DNA of 64,000 bases. Origin: Melastoma dodecandrum (lineage: Eukaryota > Streptophyta > Magnoliopsida > Myrtales > Melastomataceae). The notes beneath the pieces were generated by a model that saw nothing but the letters and a program-made list of their open reading frames with translations, was not told the DNA's origin and made no database searches. How positions within the stretch are numbered: position 1 is the first letter of the stretch; every line of letters starts with the position of its first letter. A program made the position numbers and the translations under genes. This document shows positions 23,921 to 31,842 of the stretch, piece by piece. The stretch lies in the NCBI GenBank assembly GCA_029817715.1, contig JARUPY010000371.1, positions 62,001 through 126,000 of the forward strand, given 5' to 3'.

Positions 23921-25587
23921 TGGGCAGCCTTGGCGGCCTCAGCGGCCTCGACGCCCCGGAACATCGCGGTTTTCCGGAACAGCTCGAAGTCGAGCGGCAC
24001 GCCACGGGTCTTGCGGATGCGGAAGACGAGGCGGACGAGCATCTTGATGTCGCGCGGCGCCATCTTCGGGAACGTCTTCACGAGGCTCTTGATGAGCGTC
24101 ATGTCCGGCTTCTTCTCGCCGAACTGCTCGAACATCACGTGCCACACCTTGATCGCATCGGCATAACCCGGCAGCTTGTAGTCGATGATGGCGGCGCACC
24201 GCGCGAGGATCGCTTCGTCGATGTCGTCGGGGCGGTTCGTCGACATGAAGCACAGCTCTTCGATGTACTCCAGGACGCGCAGGAACTCGGCGACGATCGC
24301 GTTGCGGGTGATGTCCATCCCACGCGCGGCGACATAGACGTCTACTTCCTCCATCGAGATGATCGCGTTCCAGCGACGCGCCAGCGCGATGATCTTCTTC
24401 AGACCCTGCTCGACGCTGCCGGGATTGGTGCCCAGCATGCTCGTGATGACGACAAGGAGCGGTCGCTCGGTCAGCTCGGCGTAGACCTCGCCCGTCAGCG
24501 TCTTGCCGACGCCGGGGACGCCCTTCGTCAGGACGATGTTGCCCGCCTTCTTGCCCTCGATGAAGTCGTCGATAAAGGCCGAGAGATCGGTCGTCAGGAT
24601 GTCGAGCAGATCGCGGTGCGACTCGGGCAGGATCAGCTTGTCGCGCAGCGACTTGTCGAACACGTGCGGCGTCAGATAGTCGACGTGCACCCAGTAGGCT
24701 TCGTGGCCCCGCAGATCGTAGACGCGGATCAGCGGCATCTGGGGAACGATCCCGACGCCCGAGTGCTGGAGCTTGTCGAGGAAGGGCGAGTCGGTCGAAT
24801 CCGCCGTCAGTCCCATGTGCTCGTCCTCGCGGACGTCATGCACCACGCGCAGATTTTCGAGCGTCTCGCTCCTGTAGTTGCTGTCGGTGCTGCCGATCGC
24901 CGGTCCGTTCACCCGGTATTGCTTGGCGAACTGCGGAAGGACTTCCTGGTAGCGCTTGACCGCTTCGACGTACTCGGCGAACAGCTCTGGCGTCTCGCGC
25001 AGGAAGCCATCTTCCGCCAGGAGCTGGTCGACGGTCTTGCGCACGACGTGCTGCGGCTCGAACCTGATGTCCATGCTGAACGTCGAGAACTTCGTGTCCT
25101 CGTCGATGTTGTACCAGCGACGGTGAGTGAGGCCGTACGCTTGCAGCTTGATCGTGATCGACGGCGTGACGTCCTTGCTGCGCGAGCCATAGCGAACGCC
25201 GTCCTCGTTCACGACGGAGAGGATCAGGTAGGCGTAGAGCTTGCCGTCGCGATCGCGCTTGTAGAGCCACCCGTTGATGGTATCCTTCTTCAGATAGGCG
25301 TCCACGATGTAGTAGGCGCCCGTGAAGCTCGGGATCGACTTCGAGAAGTCGCCGTCGAGGGCGCGCAGGATCGCCTCGGCGGACCGGCCGTACTTCTTCA
25401 GCCCCGTCTTCTCGGCGGCGATCGCAATGTCCTTCAGCAGCGGGACCGCCCAATCCTTCGTCGGATCGAAGTGGATGGACTGGAGGTGGTCTGGGTCGAA
25501 GGGCTTCTTCTTGATATCTTCGCGATCGCGGTCCAACACCGGATGCTTGGTCGCGGCAATGAGTTCAAGCGGCAAAATGATACCCAC
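23917..25587 (-). CDS. Large AAA+ ATPase
   Basis: 556 residues. An about 340-residue N-terminal region without recognised motifs precedes an AAA+ module. Walker A GVPGVGKT is at about 356-363, Walker B-like AIISMEEVDVYVAARG follows, FMSTNRPDDIDEAILAR holds sensor 1 and an arginine finger, and sensor 2 lies near APRDIKMLVRL. The Walker B Asp is replaced by Met-Glu-Glu. The family resembles FtsH/Cdc48-like AAA ATPases without a protease domain. Its phage role is unknown, perhaps remodelling of host or virion complexes. Ribosome site AAGGGAG. Confidence 0.8.
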   Translation of the reverse strand: MGIILPLELIAATKHPVLDRDREDIKKKPFDPDHLQSIHFDPTKDWAVPLLKDIAIAAEKTGLKKYGRSAEAILRALDGDFSKSIPSFTGAYYIVDAYLKKDTINGWLYKRDRDGKLYAYLILSVVNEDGVRYGSRSKDVTPSITIKLQAYGLTHRRWYNIDEDTKFSTFSMDIRFEPQHVVRKTVDQLLAEDGFLRETPELFAEYVEAVKRYQEVLPQFAKQYRVNGPAIGSTDSNYRSETLENLRVVHDVREDEHMGLTADSTDSPFLDKLQHSGVGIVPQMPLIRVYDLRGHEAYWVHVDYLTPHVFDKSLRDKLILPESHRDLLDILTTDLSAFIDDFIEGKKAGNIVLTKGVPGVGKTLTGEVYAELTERPLLVVITSMLGTNPGSVEQGLKKIIALARRWNAIISMEEVDVYVAARGMDITRNAIVAEFLRVLEYIEELCFMSTNRPDDIDEAILARCAAIIDYKLPGYADAIKVWHVMFEQFGEKKPDMTLIKSLVKTFPKMAPRDIKMLVRLVFRIRKTRGVPLDFELFRKTAMFRGVEAAEAAKAAQ

Positions 25588-25622
25588 CGAATGTCTCCCT
25601 TAAATGGTTGGTGGCGGCGTCG

Positions 25623-25919
25623 TTAGTGGCAATGGTCCGATTGGATCAGCTCGTTGTCGGCGTAGAGATCGACGTGCTTGTCGCCGGTCAGGAAGGCCTT
25701 GAACGTCGGGCCGCCGTTGACTGTGAGGCCGGTGACGGTGTGGCCCTCGACGCTCAGCACCTTGTAGGTCGTGTCGTTCTCCTTGAAGGTCCGCGTGCGG
25801 TCGTCGAAGGTGGCCACGTAGGGTCGACGAGGGTTCTCGCACCTCAACGTCCAGGTCTTGGCGTCAGCGACGCCCGCGATGACGACAAGCGCCAGGGTCA
25901 GCAGTAGGGTGCGGATCAA
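25623..25919 (-). CDS. Secreted hypothetical protein
   Basis: 98 residues from the TTG at 25919 (SD AGGAG). The signal peptide LIRTLLLTLALVVIAGVADA ends in ADA. The mature beta-rich domain has two Cys (RCEN and DHCH) that could form a disulphide, so a periplasmic location is likely. Function unknown. Confidence 0.65.
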   Translation of the reverse strand: MIRTLLLTLALVVIAGVADAKTWTLRCENPRRPYVATFDDRTRTFKENDTTYKVLSVEGHTVTGLTVNGGPTFKAFLTGDKHVDLYADNELIQSDHCH

Positions 25920-25956
25920 ACCATATCTCCTGTGTCGTCGGTGGCGGCTCTGCGCT

Positions 25957-26280
25957 CTACGCCTGATGAACGCCGAACCTGATCTCGATCGAGCTGCTTC
26001 TCGACGTTGTGTCGATCTCGACTTCGCCGAGATTGACAAGCCTGTTCTTCAGCAGCTCGCCAAAGTAGGCCATCAGCGTCTGATCGTAGGAAGGTGAGAT
26101 CACCAGGACGCTCAGAGAGCCCTGCTCGATGGCGTCGATCAGCGTCTCGAAGATGTAGGGCCATGCTTTCTCGAAGGCCGCCTCGACCGTCTTGCGTGCC
26201 TTCGCTCGCGTCTTGATCAGGGCGGCCACCAGCTCCGGGCTGTCGCACGCCCTTGCTTTTACAGCTACCTTCTTCGTCAT
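25957..26280 (-). CDS. Hypothetical protein
   Basis: 107 residues. A basic N-terminus (KKVAVKARACDSPELVAALI), a central helix (FEKAWPYIFETLIDAIEQG), then alternating beta segments. It lies between the secreted protein and the 374-residue gene, in the same direction. Confidence 0.6.
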   Translation of the reverse strand: MTKKVAVKARACDSPELVAALIKTRAKARKTVEAAFEKAWPYIFETLIDAIEQGSLSVLVISPSYDQTLMAYFGELLKNRLVNLGEVEIDTTSRSSSIEIRFGVHQA

Positions 26281-26312
26281 CTCGTCTCGACCCTTCCAGG
26301 AGGTAGCTCGCC

Positions 26313-27434
26313 CTAGCGGGCGAACACCTCGTTCATCTGCTTCTCCGAGAACGCCTTCGGCGTCGAGCCCTTGATCGACACCGCGTGGAACGTCAACGGG
26401 TAGCGCCGAAAGGGGGTGCCGAGGTGCGACTGCGAGTGGACAATCTGCGTCTTCGCGGTGAAGCGCGACTTGTCCTCGAAGTTGACGATCAGCGAGCCCT
26501 CCAGCAGACGGAACGACTGCGCAACCACCTCGGCGGACGAGAAGCCCGGCTTCTTGTCGACGATCGGGGCGATCTTCGACATGTTCTTGAAGATGAACTC
26601 CTGCCGGGTGTAGTTCGCCTCGATCTCGGCCTCCTCGCGGACCTTCTCGTTCATGTCAGCCTTCTCGGTGAACGAGTAGGTCGTGCCGTCGATGTGCCAC
26701 TTGTTCTGCTCATCATAGGCAAGACGGATGATCTTCAGGGCGTAGCCATCGACCTTCTCGACGTTGCGGTTGTAGATATCCCTCGCCCAGTAGGTGCAGT
26801 ACTTGCGGGAGTTGAAGGTGTGATCCCCGGCCGCGTGCGCCGTGTCCATGGCGGCCTTGAACTTGGCGATCGTGGCCTTGTGGTTCAGCTCGATCCACTC
26901 GACCAGCTTCTGGAAGTTGGCCTCGACGATCTGGATGAGCAGGTCGTAGACGGCGCGCTGCGCCGTGTCCGACGCCGGGGGCGGCCGGTAGGCGAGGACC
27001 GGGTCGACCTTCTTCTCCTTGACGATGAACTTGTCCTTGAAGGGGTTCACGATGGCGGCGATCTCCGCCATCTCGGCCAGGAGCTTGCGCCCCTCGGTGA
27101 CGAACGGCGTGTCGAGCGTCGTCTTGGCGAACTTCTTCTGCCAGCCGCCGATCGTGTGCAGCTCCGGGTTCAGGCCGAGCGAATAGTAGAACTCCTTCTC
27201 TTCCTTGGAGCAGGCGTGGAAGTCGAAGGTATCGTCCTTCATCGCGTCGTAGGCCGCGTCGAAAGCGCGATTGAAATACTCCTTCAGGTCCTTGAAGCGA
27301 GACTTGATCACGCCGTCGTTGGCGATGGCCTCGTTGAGCGCGTCGGCGCCACGAGCGAGGTGGCTGTAGCGGGCCTGATCCGTGTTGGAATAGTACGAGA
27401 CGAGGACCGGGTAATCCGCAACCTGGAAGGGCAT
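26313..27434 (-). CDS. Large hypothetical protein
   Basis: 373 residues from the ATG at 27434. Predominantly helical, with many Lys/Glu pairs (FKDLKEYFNRAFDAAYDAMK). The C-terminal part contains ANYTRQEFIFKNMSKIAPIV and ends in a beta-rich segment. It has a strong early-type promoter. A soluble early or middle protein is likely; no family recognised. Confidence 0.65.
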   Translation of the reverse strand: MPFQVADYPVLVSYYSNTDQARYSHLARGADALNEAIANDGVIKSRFKDLKEYFNRAFDAAYDAMKDDTFDFHACSKEEKEFYYSLGLNPELHTIGGWQKKFAKTTLDTPFVTEGRKLLAEMAEIAAIVNPFKDKFIVKEKKVDPVLAYRPPPASDTAQRAVYDLLIQIVEANFQKLVEWIELNHKATIAKFKAAMDTAHAAGDHTFNSRKYCTYWARDIYNRNVEKVDGYALKIIRLAYDEQNKWHIDGTTYSFTEKADMNEKVREEAEIEANYTRQEFIFKNMSKIAPIVDKKPGFSSAEVVAQSFRLLEGSLIVNFEDKSRFTAKTQIVHSQSHLGTPFRRYPLTFHAVSIKGSTPKAFSEKQMNEVFAR

Positions 27435-27464
27435 CAAGCAATCTCCGATCTCTTCAATACATGT

Positions 27465-27492
27465 AATCTACCATAGAAATGGCATAAGTCAA
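27465..27492 (-). promoter_or_regulatory. TTGACT-N16-TAGATT promoter
   Basis: -35 at 27487-27492, -10 at 27465-27470 on the minus strand, upstream of the ATG at 27434. The same hexamers and spacing recur at 51126-51153. Confidence 0.6.
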
Positions 27493-27515
27493 CCGGCCGC
27501 GAGTACATTCTGTGG

Positions 27516-28025
27516 ATGAAACTCACATCCATATTGGCTGCTCTCGGTCTGCTATTTCCCACACCAGCATTTGCACCTGACGCCCAGACCGTCCTCATCA
27601 CGGATAACTACGGCGGCGTCGTCACCGATTTTGAGAGAAGCTTCTTCAGCTTCTACAAGAAGAAGACGAAAGTCATTCTCGACGGCTTCTGCATGAGCGC
27701 CTGCGTGGTGTACATGGAGTTGCCTGAAGTGTGCGCGAAGCCGAACACCTTCTTCGCCTTCCACGCCATTCACGACGAGGACTTCATCTATCCCGTCACG
27801 ACGAGAAAGTGGGCTCACGACACACATCTGCCCGCCGCCGTGGCGCTCGAAGAGAAGTACGACGTCTACCAGTATGGCTGGGTCAATGCTCCCGCCCCTG
27901 ACAGATGGGTGCTGCGCGAAGACGGCGTCTGGGACGCTTACTGGAAGACGAGGTCGGGATCGATCCAGAAGTTATTGATGGTTAGAGCCGACAAGCTCGT
28001 GCCTACTTGTCATCTAAAGTCATGA
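27516..28025 (+). CDS. Secreted ClpP-fold-like protein
   Basis: 169 residues. Signal peptide MKLTSILAALGLLFPTPAFA, then TVLITDNYGGVVTDFERSFF and VILDGFCMSACVVYMELP. The GxCxSAC turn after a beta strand and the later CAKPNTFFAFHAIHDE match ClpP/crotonase-fold proteins that carry a Ser in G-x-C-x-S-A-C and a downstream His. It would be exported to the periplasm. The neighbour at 28049 is a clear paralogue. Confidence 0.65.
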   Translation: MKLTSILAALGLLFPTPAFAPDAQTVLITDNYGGVVTDFERSFFSFYKKKTKVILDGFCMSACVVYMELPEVCAKPNTFFAFHAIHDEDFIYPVTTRKWAHDTHLPAAVALEEKYDVYQYGWVNAPAPDRWVLREDGVWDAYWKTRSGSIQKLLMVRADKLVPTCHLKS

Positions 28026-28038
28026 ATAAGCATTCACC

Positions 28039-28044
28039 TAAATA
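28039..28044 (+). promoter_or_regulatory. TAAATA late-type box, ATG after 4 nt
   Basis: CCTAAATA-CTGA-ATG, in front of the gene at 28049. Confidence 0.5.
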
Positions 28045-28048
28045 CTGA

Positions 28049-28657
28049 ATGCTTAAGACTCTATGTTATGCTGCAATATTTTATGCGTCTGCCCATATCG
28101 GGGCCGTTCAGACTGAAACGAAATACATCCCTGCGCAGATCGTGCATCAGGGGAAGGTGCTGAAGCTCGGCGGGACGATCGTCATCGCGAATGATAATGG
28201 GGGCAGCATCAAAGAATACAACAGGCGCTTCCAGGCTTACCGGGACAGCGACACGCACGTAAAGATCGGCGGCCGTTGCATCAGCGCGTGCGCTCGCTAC
28301 ATGCTGCTGCCGCATGTCTGCGCTCTACCCGGCGCTAAGTTCCAATTCCACGGCGTCTTTAACGAGAACACGCTCGAAGTCGACCCGGAGCTGAGCCGAG
28401 AGGACTCGGAAGAGACCGACACGCCGAAGGCCTTTGCCCTCGAAGAGAAGTACGACACCTTTCACATGGGCTTCTCGTCGACCCGCCCCTATGAGCGCCA
28501 GCAGATGGAGAAGGGCGTCGCTATCGTCTACGACGACGTCTATTTGCACGGAACGAGCGGCGCCACGGGCTTCCAGGAGTTCCTGGTCGTTGACGCCGCC
28601 CTTCTGATCCCGCGCTGCAAGTCAGGCGCGGCGCACCGTGTGACCCGCACTCACTGA
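28049..28657 (+). CDS. Secreted ClpP-fold-like protein
   Basis: 202 residues. N-terminal export signal (LCYAAIFYASAHIGAVQ), then GGTIVIANDNGGSIKEYNRR and VKIGGRCISACARYMLLPHV, and CALPGAKFQFHGVFNE. It has the same GxCxSAC...H layout as 27516 with an extra 30 residues. Expressed from its own late-type promoter while its paralogue is not, so the two may act at different times. Confidence 0.65.
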   Translation: MLKTLCYAAIFYASAHIGAVQTETKYIPAQIVHQGKVLKLGGTIVIANDNGGSIKEYNRRFQAYRDSDTHVKIGGRCISACARYMLLPHVCALPGAKFQFHGVFNENTLEVDPELSREDSEETDTPKAFALEEKYDTFHMGFSSTRPYERQQMEKGVAIVYDDVYLHGTSGATGFQEFLVVDAALLIPRCKSGAAHRVTRTH

Positions 28658-28990
28658 GCCGCCGACGCGGCCACACGACACGTTGTGACCCGCGCTCACC
28701 GATCCGCCGATGCACTCGCAATTGACGTTGCCGCCAGCGGAGACGCTGCCCTTCACCGTGCCGCCCTTGACGTTGACGTCGCCGTCAGCGGTGATCGAGC
28801 CGATCGAGCCCTCACGGACGATGACGGTGATCTTCTCATCGACAATCTCGCCGACGTCGACCTTCTTGCCATCGACCGTGATGTTGCGGCCTTCGACTGT
28901 GATGTTGGAGCCCTGAATCTCAACGCCGTTGATGAGGAGCTTGTTCGGCGAGCCGCTGATGCTGACGTCGCCAGAGCCAAAGATGTTCAT
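28622..28990 (-). CDS. Repeat protein with polymer-forming beta-helix character
   Basis: 122 residues. The N-terminal half has short strands (KLLINGVEIQGSNITVEGRN). The C-terminal half has repeats GGSVSAGHNVSCG of about 9-13 residues, as in bactofilin-like or right-handed beta-helix proteins. The last 36 bases overlap the end of the plus-strand gene at 28657. Possibly a virion or surface structural protein. Confidence 0.6.
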   Translation of the reverse strand: MNIFGSGDVSISGSPNKLLINGVEIQGSNITVEGRNITVDGKKVDVGEIVDEKITVIVREGSIGSITADGDVNVKGGTVKGSVSAGGNVNCECIGGSVSAGHNVSCGRVGGSVSAGHTVRRA

Positions 28991-28994
28991 GAGA

Positions 28995-29522
28995 TCAAAC
29001 TGCTTTCTTGAAAAGAATGACTTGTCGGGGATGGACGACCATTCCCTCTTCGTACAACCCGTCGTTTCGAGCGATGGTCAGTGTCTTGAGCATACAGCTC
29101 CGGTAGTTGGTCGAATCCTTGAAGACGATGGACTTCTCGGTGACGTTCTTGGCGACCGTCCAATGATTCCAGGGATGAGCGAAGCCGACCAGGGCGCAGC
29201 TCTCTCCCTCGGTGACGACGGCGCGTAGTGCGCTGCCGAACTCGGCTGTCGTCTCGAACTTCTTGCTGGTAAACGGGAACGAAATATCGACCCGCTCGTG
29301 TTCGTCGAGAATGTCGTTGACCAGATGGACGATCTGCTTGAGCTGACAGAAATGTAGACCGTCGACAAAGCGGCTCTTCCATTCCTGATGTTGCGCAAAG
29401 AACTTCTTGTATACCTCCTGGCCGCGCTTGAGCGACATTCCATTGATTTCAATAATTGCGTTTATGGTCGCGTAGAAGCCGCACGCGCCATCAAGGTGGC
29501 CTTGCTGTAGGGTGACTGTCAT
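28995..29522 (-). CDS. Cysteine-protease-like protein (C39/papain-type motifs)
   Basis: 175 residues from the ATG at 29522. QQGHLDGACGFYATINAIIE has the Gln...Cys arrangement of papain-like and C39 peptidases, and HPWNHWTVAKNV supplies the His. An Asn/Asp would follow in VFKDSTNY. No export signal. The substrate could be a phage or host polypeptide. The overall similarity is motif-level only. Confidence 0.55.
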   Translation of the reverse strand: MTVTLQQGHLDGACGFYATINAIIEINGMSLKRGQEVYKKFFAQHQEWKSRFVDGLHFCQLKQIVHLVNDILDEHERVDISFPFTSKKFETTAEFGSALRAVVTEGESCALVGFAHPWNHWTVAKNVTEKSIVFKDSTNYRSCMLKTLTIARNDGLYEEGMVVHPRQVILFKKAV

Positions 29523-29616
29523 TATCTTTTTGAAAACGAACCAAAAATTGATGGCTAACCCTACCGGAAGCGGTTGCCCTGGTGCAATTTTAATCGGGGA
29601 GTGGTACGAAGCGGGC

Positions 29617-29880
29617 ATGGACCAGAGCTGGGTAAAGAAGCTTCTCGATGAAATGCCTCCCGACGACCCGCACGACGCGGCGGCCAAGAAGCTGCTGGAG
29701 GGTCTCCCGAAGCATGCGGTCGACGTTCGCCGGATGTCGAACCTGGAGCTGATGGACACCTACGACAAGCATATCCTCGCGGCCAAGAGCTACGTCTTCG
29801 TCGTGTCCGAAGTATGGTTCCGGTACGCGGAACTAGACCGCGTCGAGATTCTTCGCCGCATGGACGAGCATACGAAGTAA
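29617..29880 (+). CDS. Small hypothetical protein
   Basis: 87 residues from the ATG at 29617 (MDQSWVKKLLDEMPPDDPHD), with GGGGAG upstream. Acidic and helical. The longer frame upstream overlaps the divergent protease-like gene and is unlikely. It is the last gene before the 749-base gene-free stretch. Confidence 0.6.
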   Translation: MDQSWVKKLLDEMPPDDPHDAAAKKLLEGLPKHAVDVRRMSNLELMDTYDKHILAAKSYVFVVSEVWFRYAELDRVEILRRMDEHTK

Positions 29881-30125
29881 TTATCGCGCCCGTGCCCGAA
29901 TTACTTTATAAGAGACTCACGTACATCTTCGCTCAGGAGTATTCAGGGGTGCTCCGCCCCAAACCATACGCCGGGACACGAGGTCGACGAGGCCGCCGAC
30001 CGGTACGTGAGGAGAGCGACCGACCGAGCCGATTTTGCGGCGTTTGGACTAGCCCGCCCAGACGATAAGCTCACGCCGCATTTGACACCGCTCGACGAGG
30101 ATGTGCCTCGTGAAAAGGTGACTTG
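29881..30125 (+). other. Open, coding-like stretch without a clear start
   Basis: After the TAA at 29878 the same frame stays open to a TGA at 30123-30125 and reads convincing protein (GHEVDEAADRYVRRATDRAD, then RPDDKLTPHLTPLDEDV). There is no ATG; AGGAG at 29935-29939 precedes only ATT. It could be a small gene with an unusual start, a 3' remnant, or a gene broken by an indel. Confidence 0.3.
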
Positions 30126-30629
30126 AATGAGGACAGGTGCGTCTTGACGATTTGATGCCCTGTCCGCGTGATCGCGGTCTCCATCTAGCTACGATCACGA
30201 GCACGGGGACAACGAGCCCCGGAACCGTTGGGTCTTACGATCACCCGAGGGGCAAGAGCGAACCAGTGCAAAAGCGTCGTAGACGACACCGGCTCAAGCC
30301 TTCCAAACCCTCACAATCAGGTGGATTTGACCAGGAAGGGCAACGACGACAGGTACCGGGCAACCGCCTGTCGCTGGTTAGAGAATCAGCTACTTGCTTA
30401 GAGGGATGCACAAACTCAGGGAACAGCATCATCTTCCCCCTCAGTCTGGTGCGCTTACGATCATGCGCGCCCGGCTGAGGGGGAAATAAAGCGATGTGAA
30501 ATCTAGGGAACAACGAGTGAAAACGAATGATTGATCAAGAAGGTTGCCATGAAGAAGACGAGCGATCGCAGATCGAGAAGTCTTCGATTGGCAACTGGTG
30601 ATCGTGCACGCCAGTGCATGAGCGCCCAC
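30126..30629 (+). ncRNA. Candidate large structured non-coding RNA
   Basis: About 500 bases with no convincing gene but a dense series of perfect hairpins: 30131-37/30159-65, 30067-74 displaced by 100, that is 30167-74/30192-99, 30204-08/30217-21, 30347-53/30367-73 closed by CGG-GCAA-CCG (a GNRA tetraloop), 30436-44/30475-83 (9 bp), 30543-49/30589-95 enclosing 30554-59/30580-85, and 30594-98/30611-15. The GCAA loop favours the plus strand. TACGATCA occurs three times (30190, 30236, 30456), twice in hairpin loops. Nothing interrupted flanks it, so it is not an intron. Large ornate phage RNAs such as GOLLD and ROOL are precedents; no homology is claimed. Confidence 0.5.
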
Positions 30630-31064
30630 TCAAGCTGCCTTCTTACAGATATTCTTGAATAGCTCGATGGCATCGAACAGCTCGATGATCTCCATCCCGT
30701 AGTCGGTGACAGAGATATGCTTCAGAATGGCGTTGTCCTCGTAGCTCATCAACACGATCGCCATGATGAACTGGAACTCGTTGTCGAAGTCCTTGGCGCC
30801 GACCATCGGATCGTGATGAATCATCGTCCGCGTGTTGGCGCATTCCTCGATCTGGCAGAACGAGTAGTCGCCTTTCGACGGGTCGCCATAGATGTAGACC
30901 TCATGGTGAACCTTCATAGGTTCATGCTCGCCGTTCCATCCCTTGCTGTAGTCCGTATAGGAGAACAACAGGCGATAGACTGACGACTCGGCTGACTGCC
31001 GCTGCGGGAACTGCAATATCTGTGCGGACATGTGTGGCCCGTGAACGAGAACTCGTTCGGACAT
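30630..31064 (-). CDS. Hypothetical protein
   Basis: About 144 residues. The start is uncertain: ATG 31064 (MSERVLVHGP) or ATG 31031 (MSAQILQFPQ), neither with a strong ribosome site. Conserved-looking EPMKVHHEVYIYGDPSKGDY and an acidic helical C-terminus ending FKNICKKAA. Function unknown. Confidence 0.6.
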   Translation of the reverse strand: MSERVLVHGPHMSAQILQFPQRQSAESSVYRLLFSYTDYSKGWNGEHEPMKVHHEVYIYGDPSKGDYSFCQIEECANTRTMIHHDPMVGAKDFDNEFQFIMAIVLMSYEDNAILKHISVTDYGMEIIELFDAIELFKNICKKAA

Positions 31065-31121
31065 AGGCTTTACGACGAAAGGGCTCAAGGGTTTGTCCCC
31101 GTTGTCCCCACTGTTCACGCC

Positions 31122-31127
31122 TAAATA
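31122..31127 (+). promoter_or_regulatory. TAAATA late-type box, ATG after 4 nt
   Basis: CCTAAATA-TGTG-ATG upstream of the gene at 31132. Confidence 0.5.
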
Positions 31128-31131
31128 TGTG

Positions 31132-31842
31132 ATGCGTGACCTTTTGAACATCATCCTTGAGGACCAGGGCGGCAACGTACAGCCCAACGAGAATGGTTCG
31201 AACACCAACGTGATTTCGGGAGCCATCGACGCCACGGGCATGGCGAGACTTCTGCCGAAGGTGACCGATCAGGCTGCTTTTGCTTCCGCCATCGCCAACC
31301 TGAAGACGGGTATGCCGTTGACGCAGGCGATGCGAGCCCAACTCTCGCTAGCCTTCATCAGCATGCTCGGCACGGACAAGAATACACGGGAAGAGGTCGT
31401 CAACAAGATGCTCAACGCTGCCTTCGTGCAGCCTCCAGGAGCCTCGCAGACGGCCGCTGGCGGTGGTACACCGGCCCCTGTGACAGAAAGCGTCAACGAC
31501 TTCGTCTACAAGTTCTGGATCGGCAAGACGGGCATCTTGGAGATGCTGCCGGAAGACGGCGAGCACGAGATCGATCTTCCAGGTGATGGCGACCTGTCGT
31601 TCACCGAGGCGCTTGCAGCAGGATGGACCCGTGGCGGCCTCAAGGGCGACGGCGTCATGTACCTCATGTCGTCGACAAAGGCGGTGGCACGACGCGCTCT
31701 GAAGCGCGCTCTGACTTCGTTTGGCGCCTCGGCATGGACCGTGAATCTGGAGTGGAGCGAGCCAAGCAGTGCCTTCGTGTCGCTCGACGGCCTCGACGAG
31801 ATCGAGGAGTTCGTCAAGTCGGGCCGCAGCCCTTCGGTCTGA
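31132..31842 (+). CDS. Late hypothetical protein with MRDLLNIILE N-terminus
   Basis: 236 residues. The first ten residues form an amphipathic stretch resembling those of other leaderless late genes. A Gly/Asn-rich segment and a helical domain follow, and then DFVYKFWIGKTGILEMLPED and a C-terminal alpha/beta part (ALTSFGASAWTVNLEWSEPS). It may be a virion component, inferred from promoter type and N-terminus. Confidence 0.6.
   Translation: MRDLLNIILEDQGGNVQPNENGSNTNVISGAIDATGMARLLPKVTDQAAFASAIANLKTGMPLTQAMRAQLSLAFISMLGTDKNTREEVVNKMLNAAFVQPPGASQTAAGGGTPAPVTESVNDFVYKFWIGKTGILEMLPEDGEHEIDLPGDGDLSFTEALAAGWTRGGLKGDGVMYLMSSTKAVARRALKRALTSFGASAWTVNLEWSEPSSAFVSLDGLDEIEEFVKSGRSPSV

Noticed and set aside
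30137..30478. A 113-codon plus-strand frame in the structured region
   Set aside because: Its residues are a low-complexity mix of Arg, Ser and Pro with no fold pattern, and hairpin arms run through it. The structured-RNA reading explains the sequence better.
30126..30629. Group I intron
   Set aside because: No interrupted gene flanks the region, and I could not find the conserved P7/R-S core pattern.
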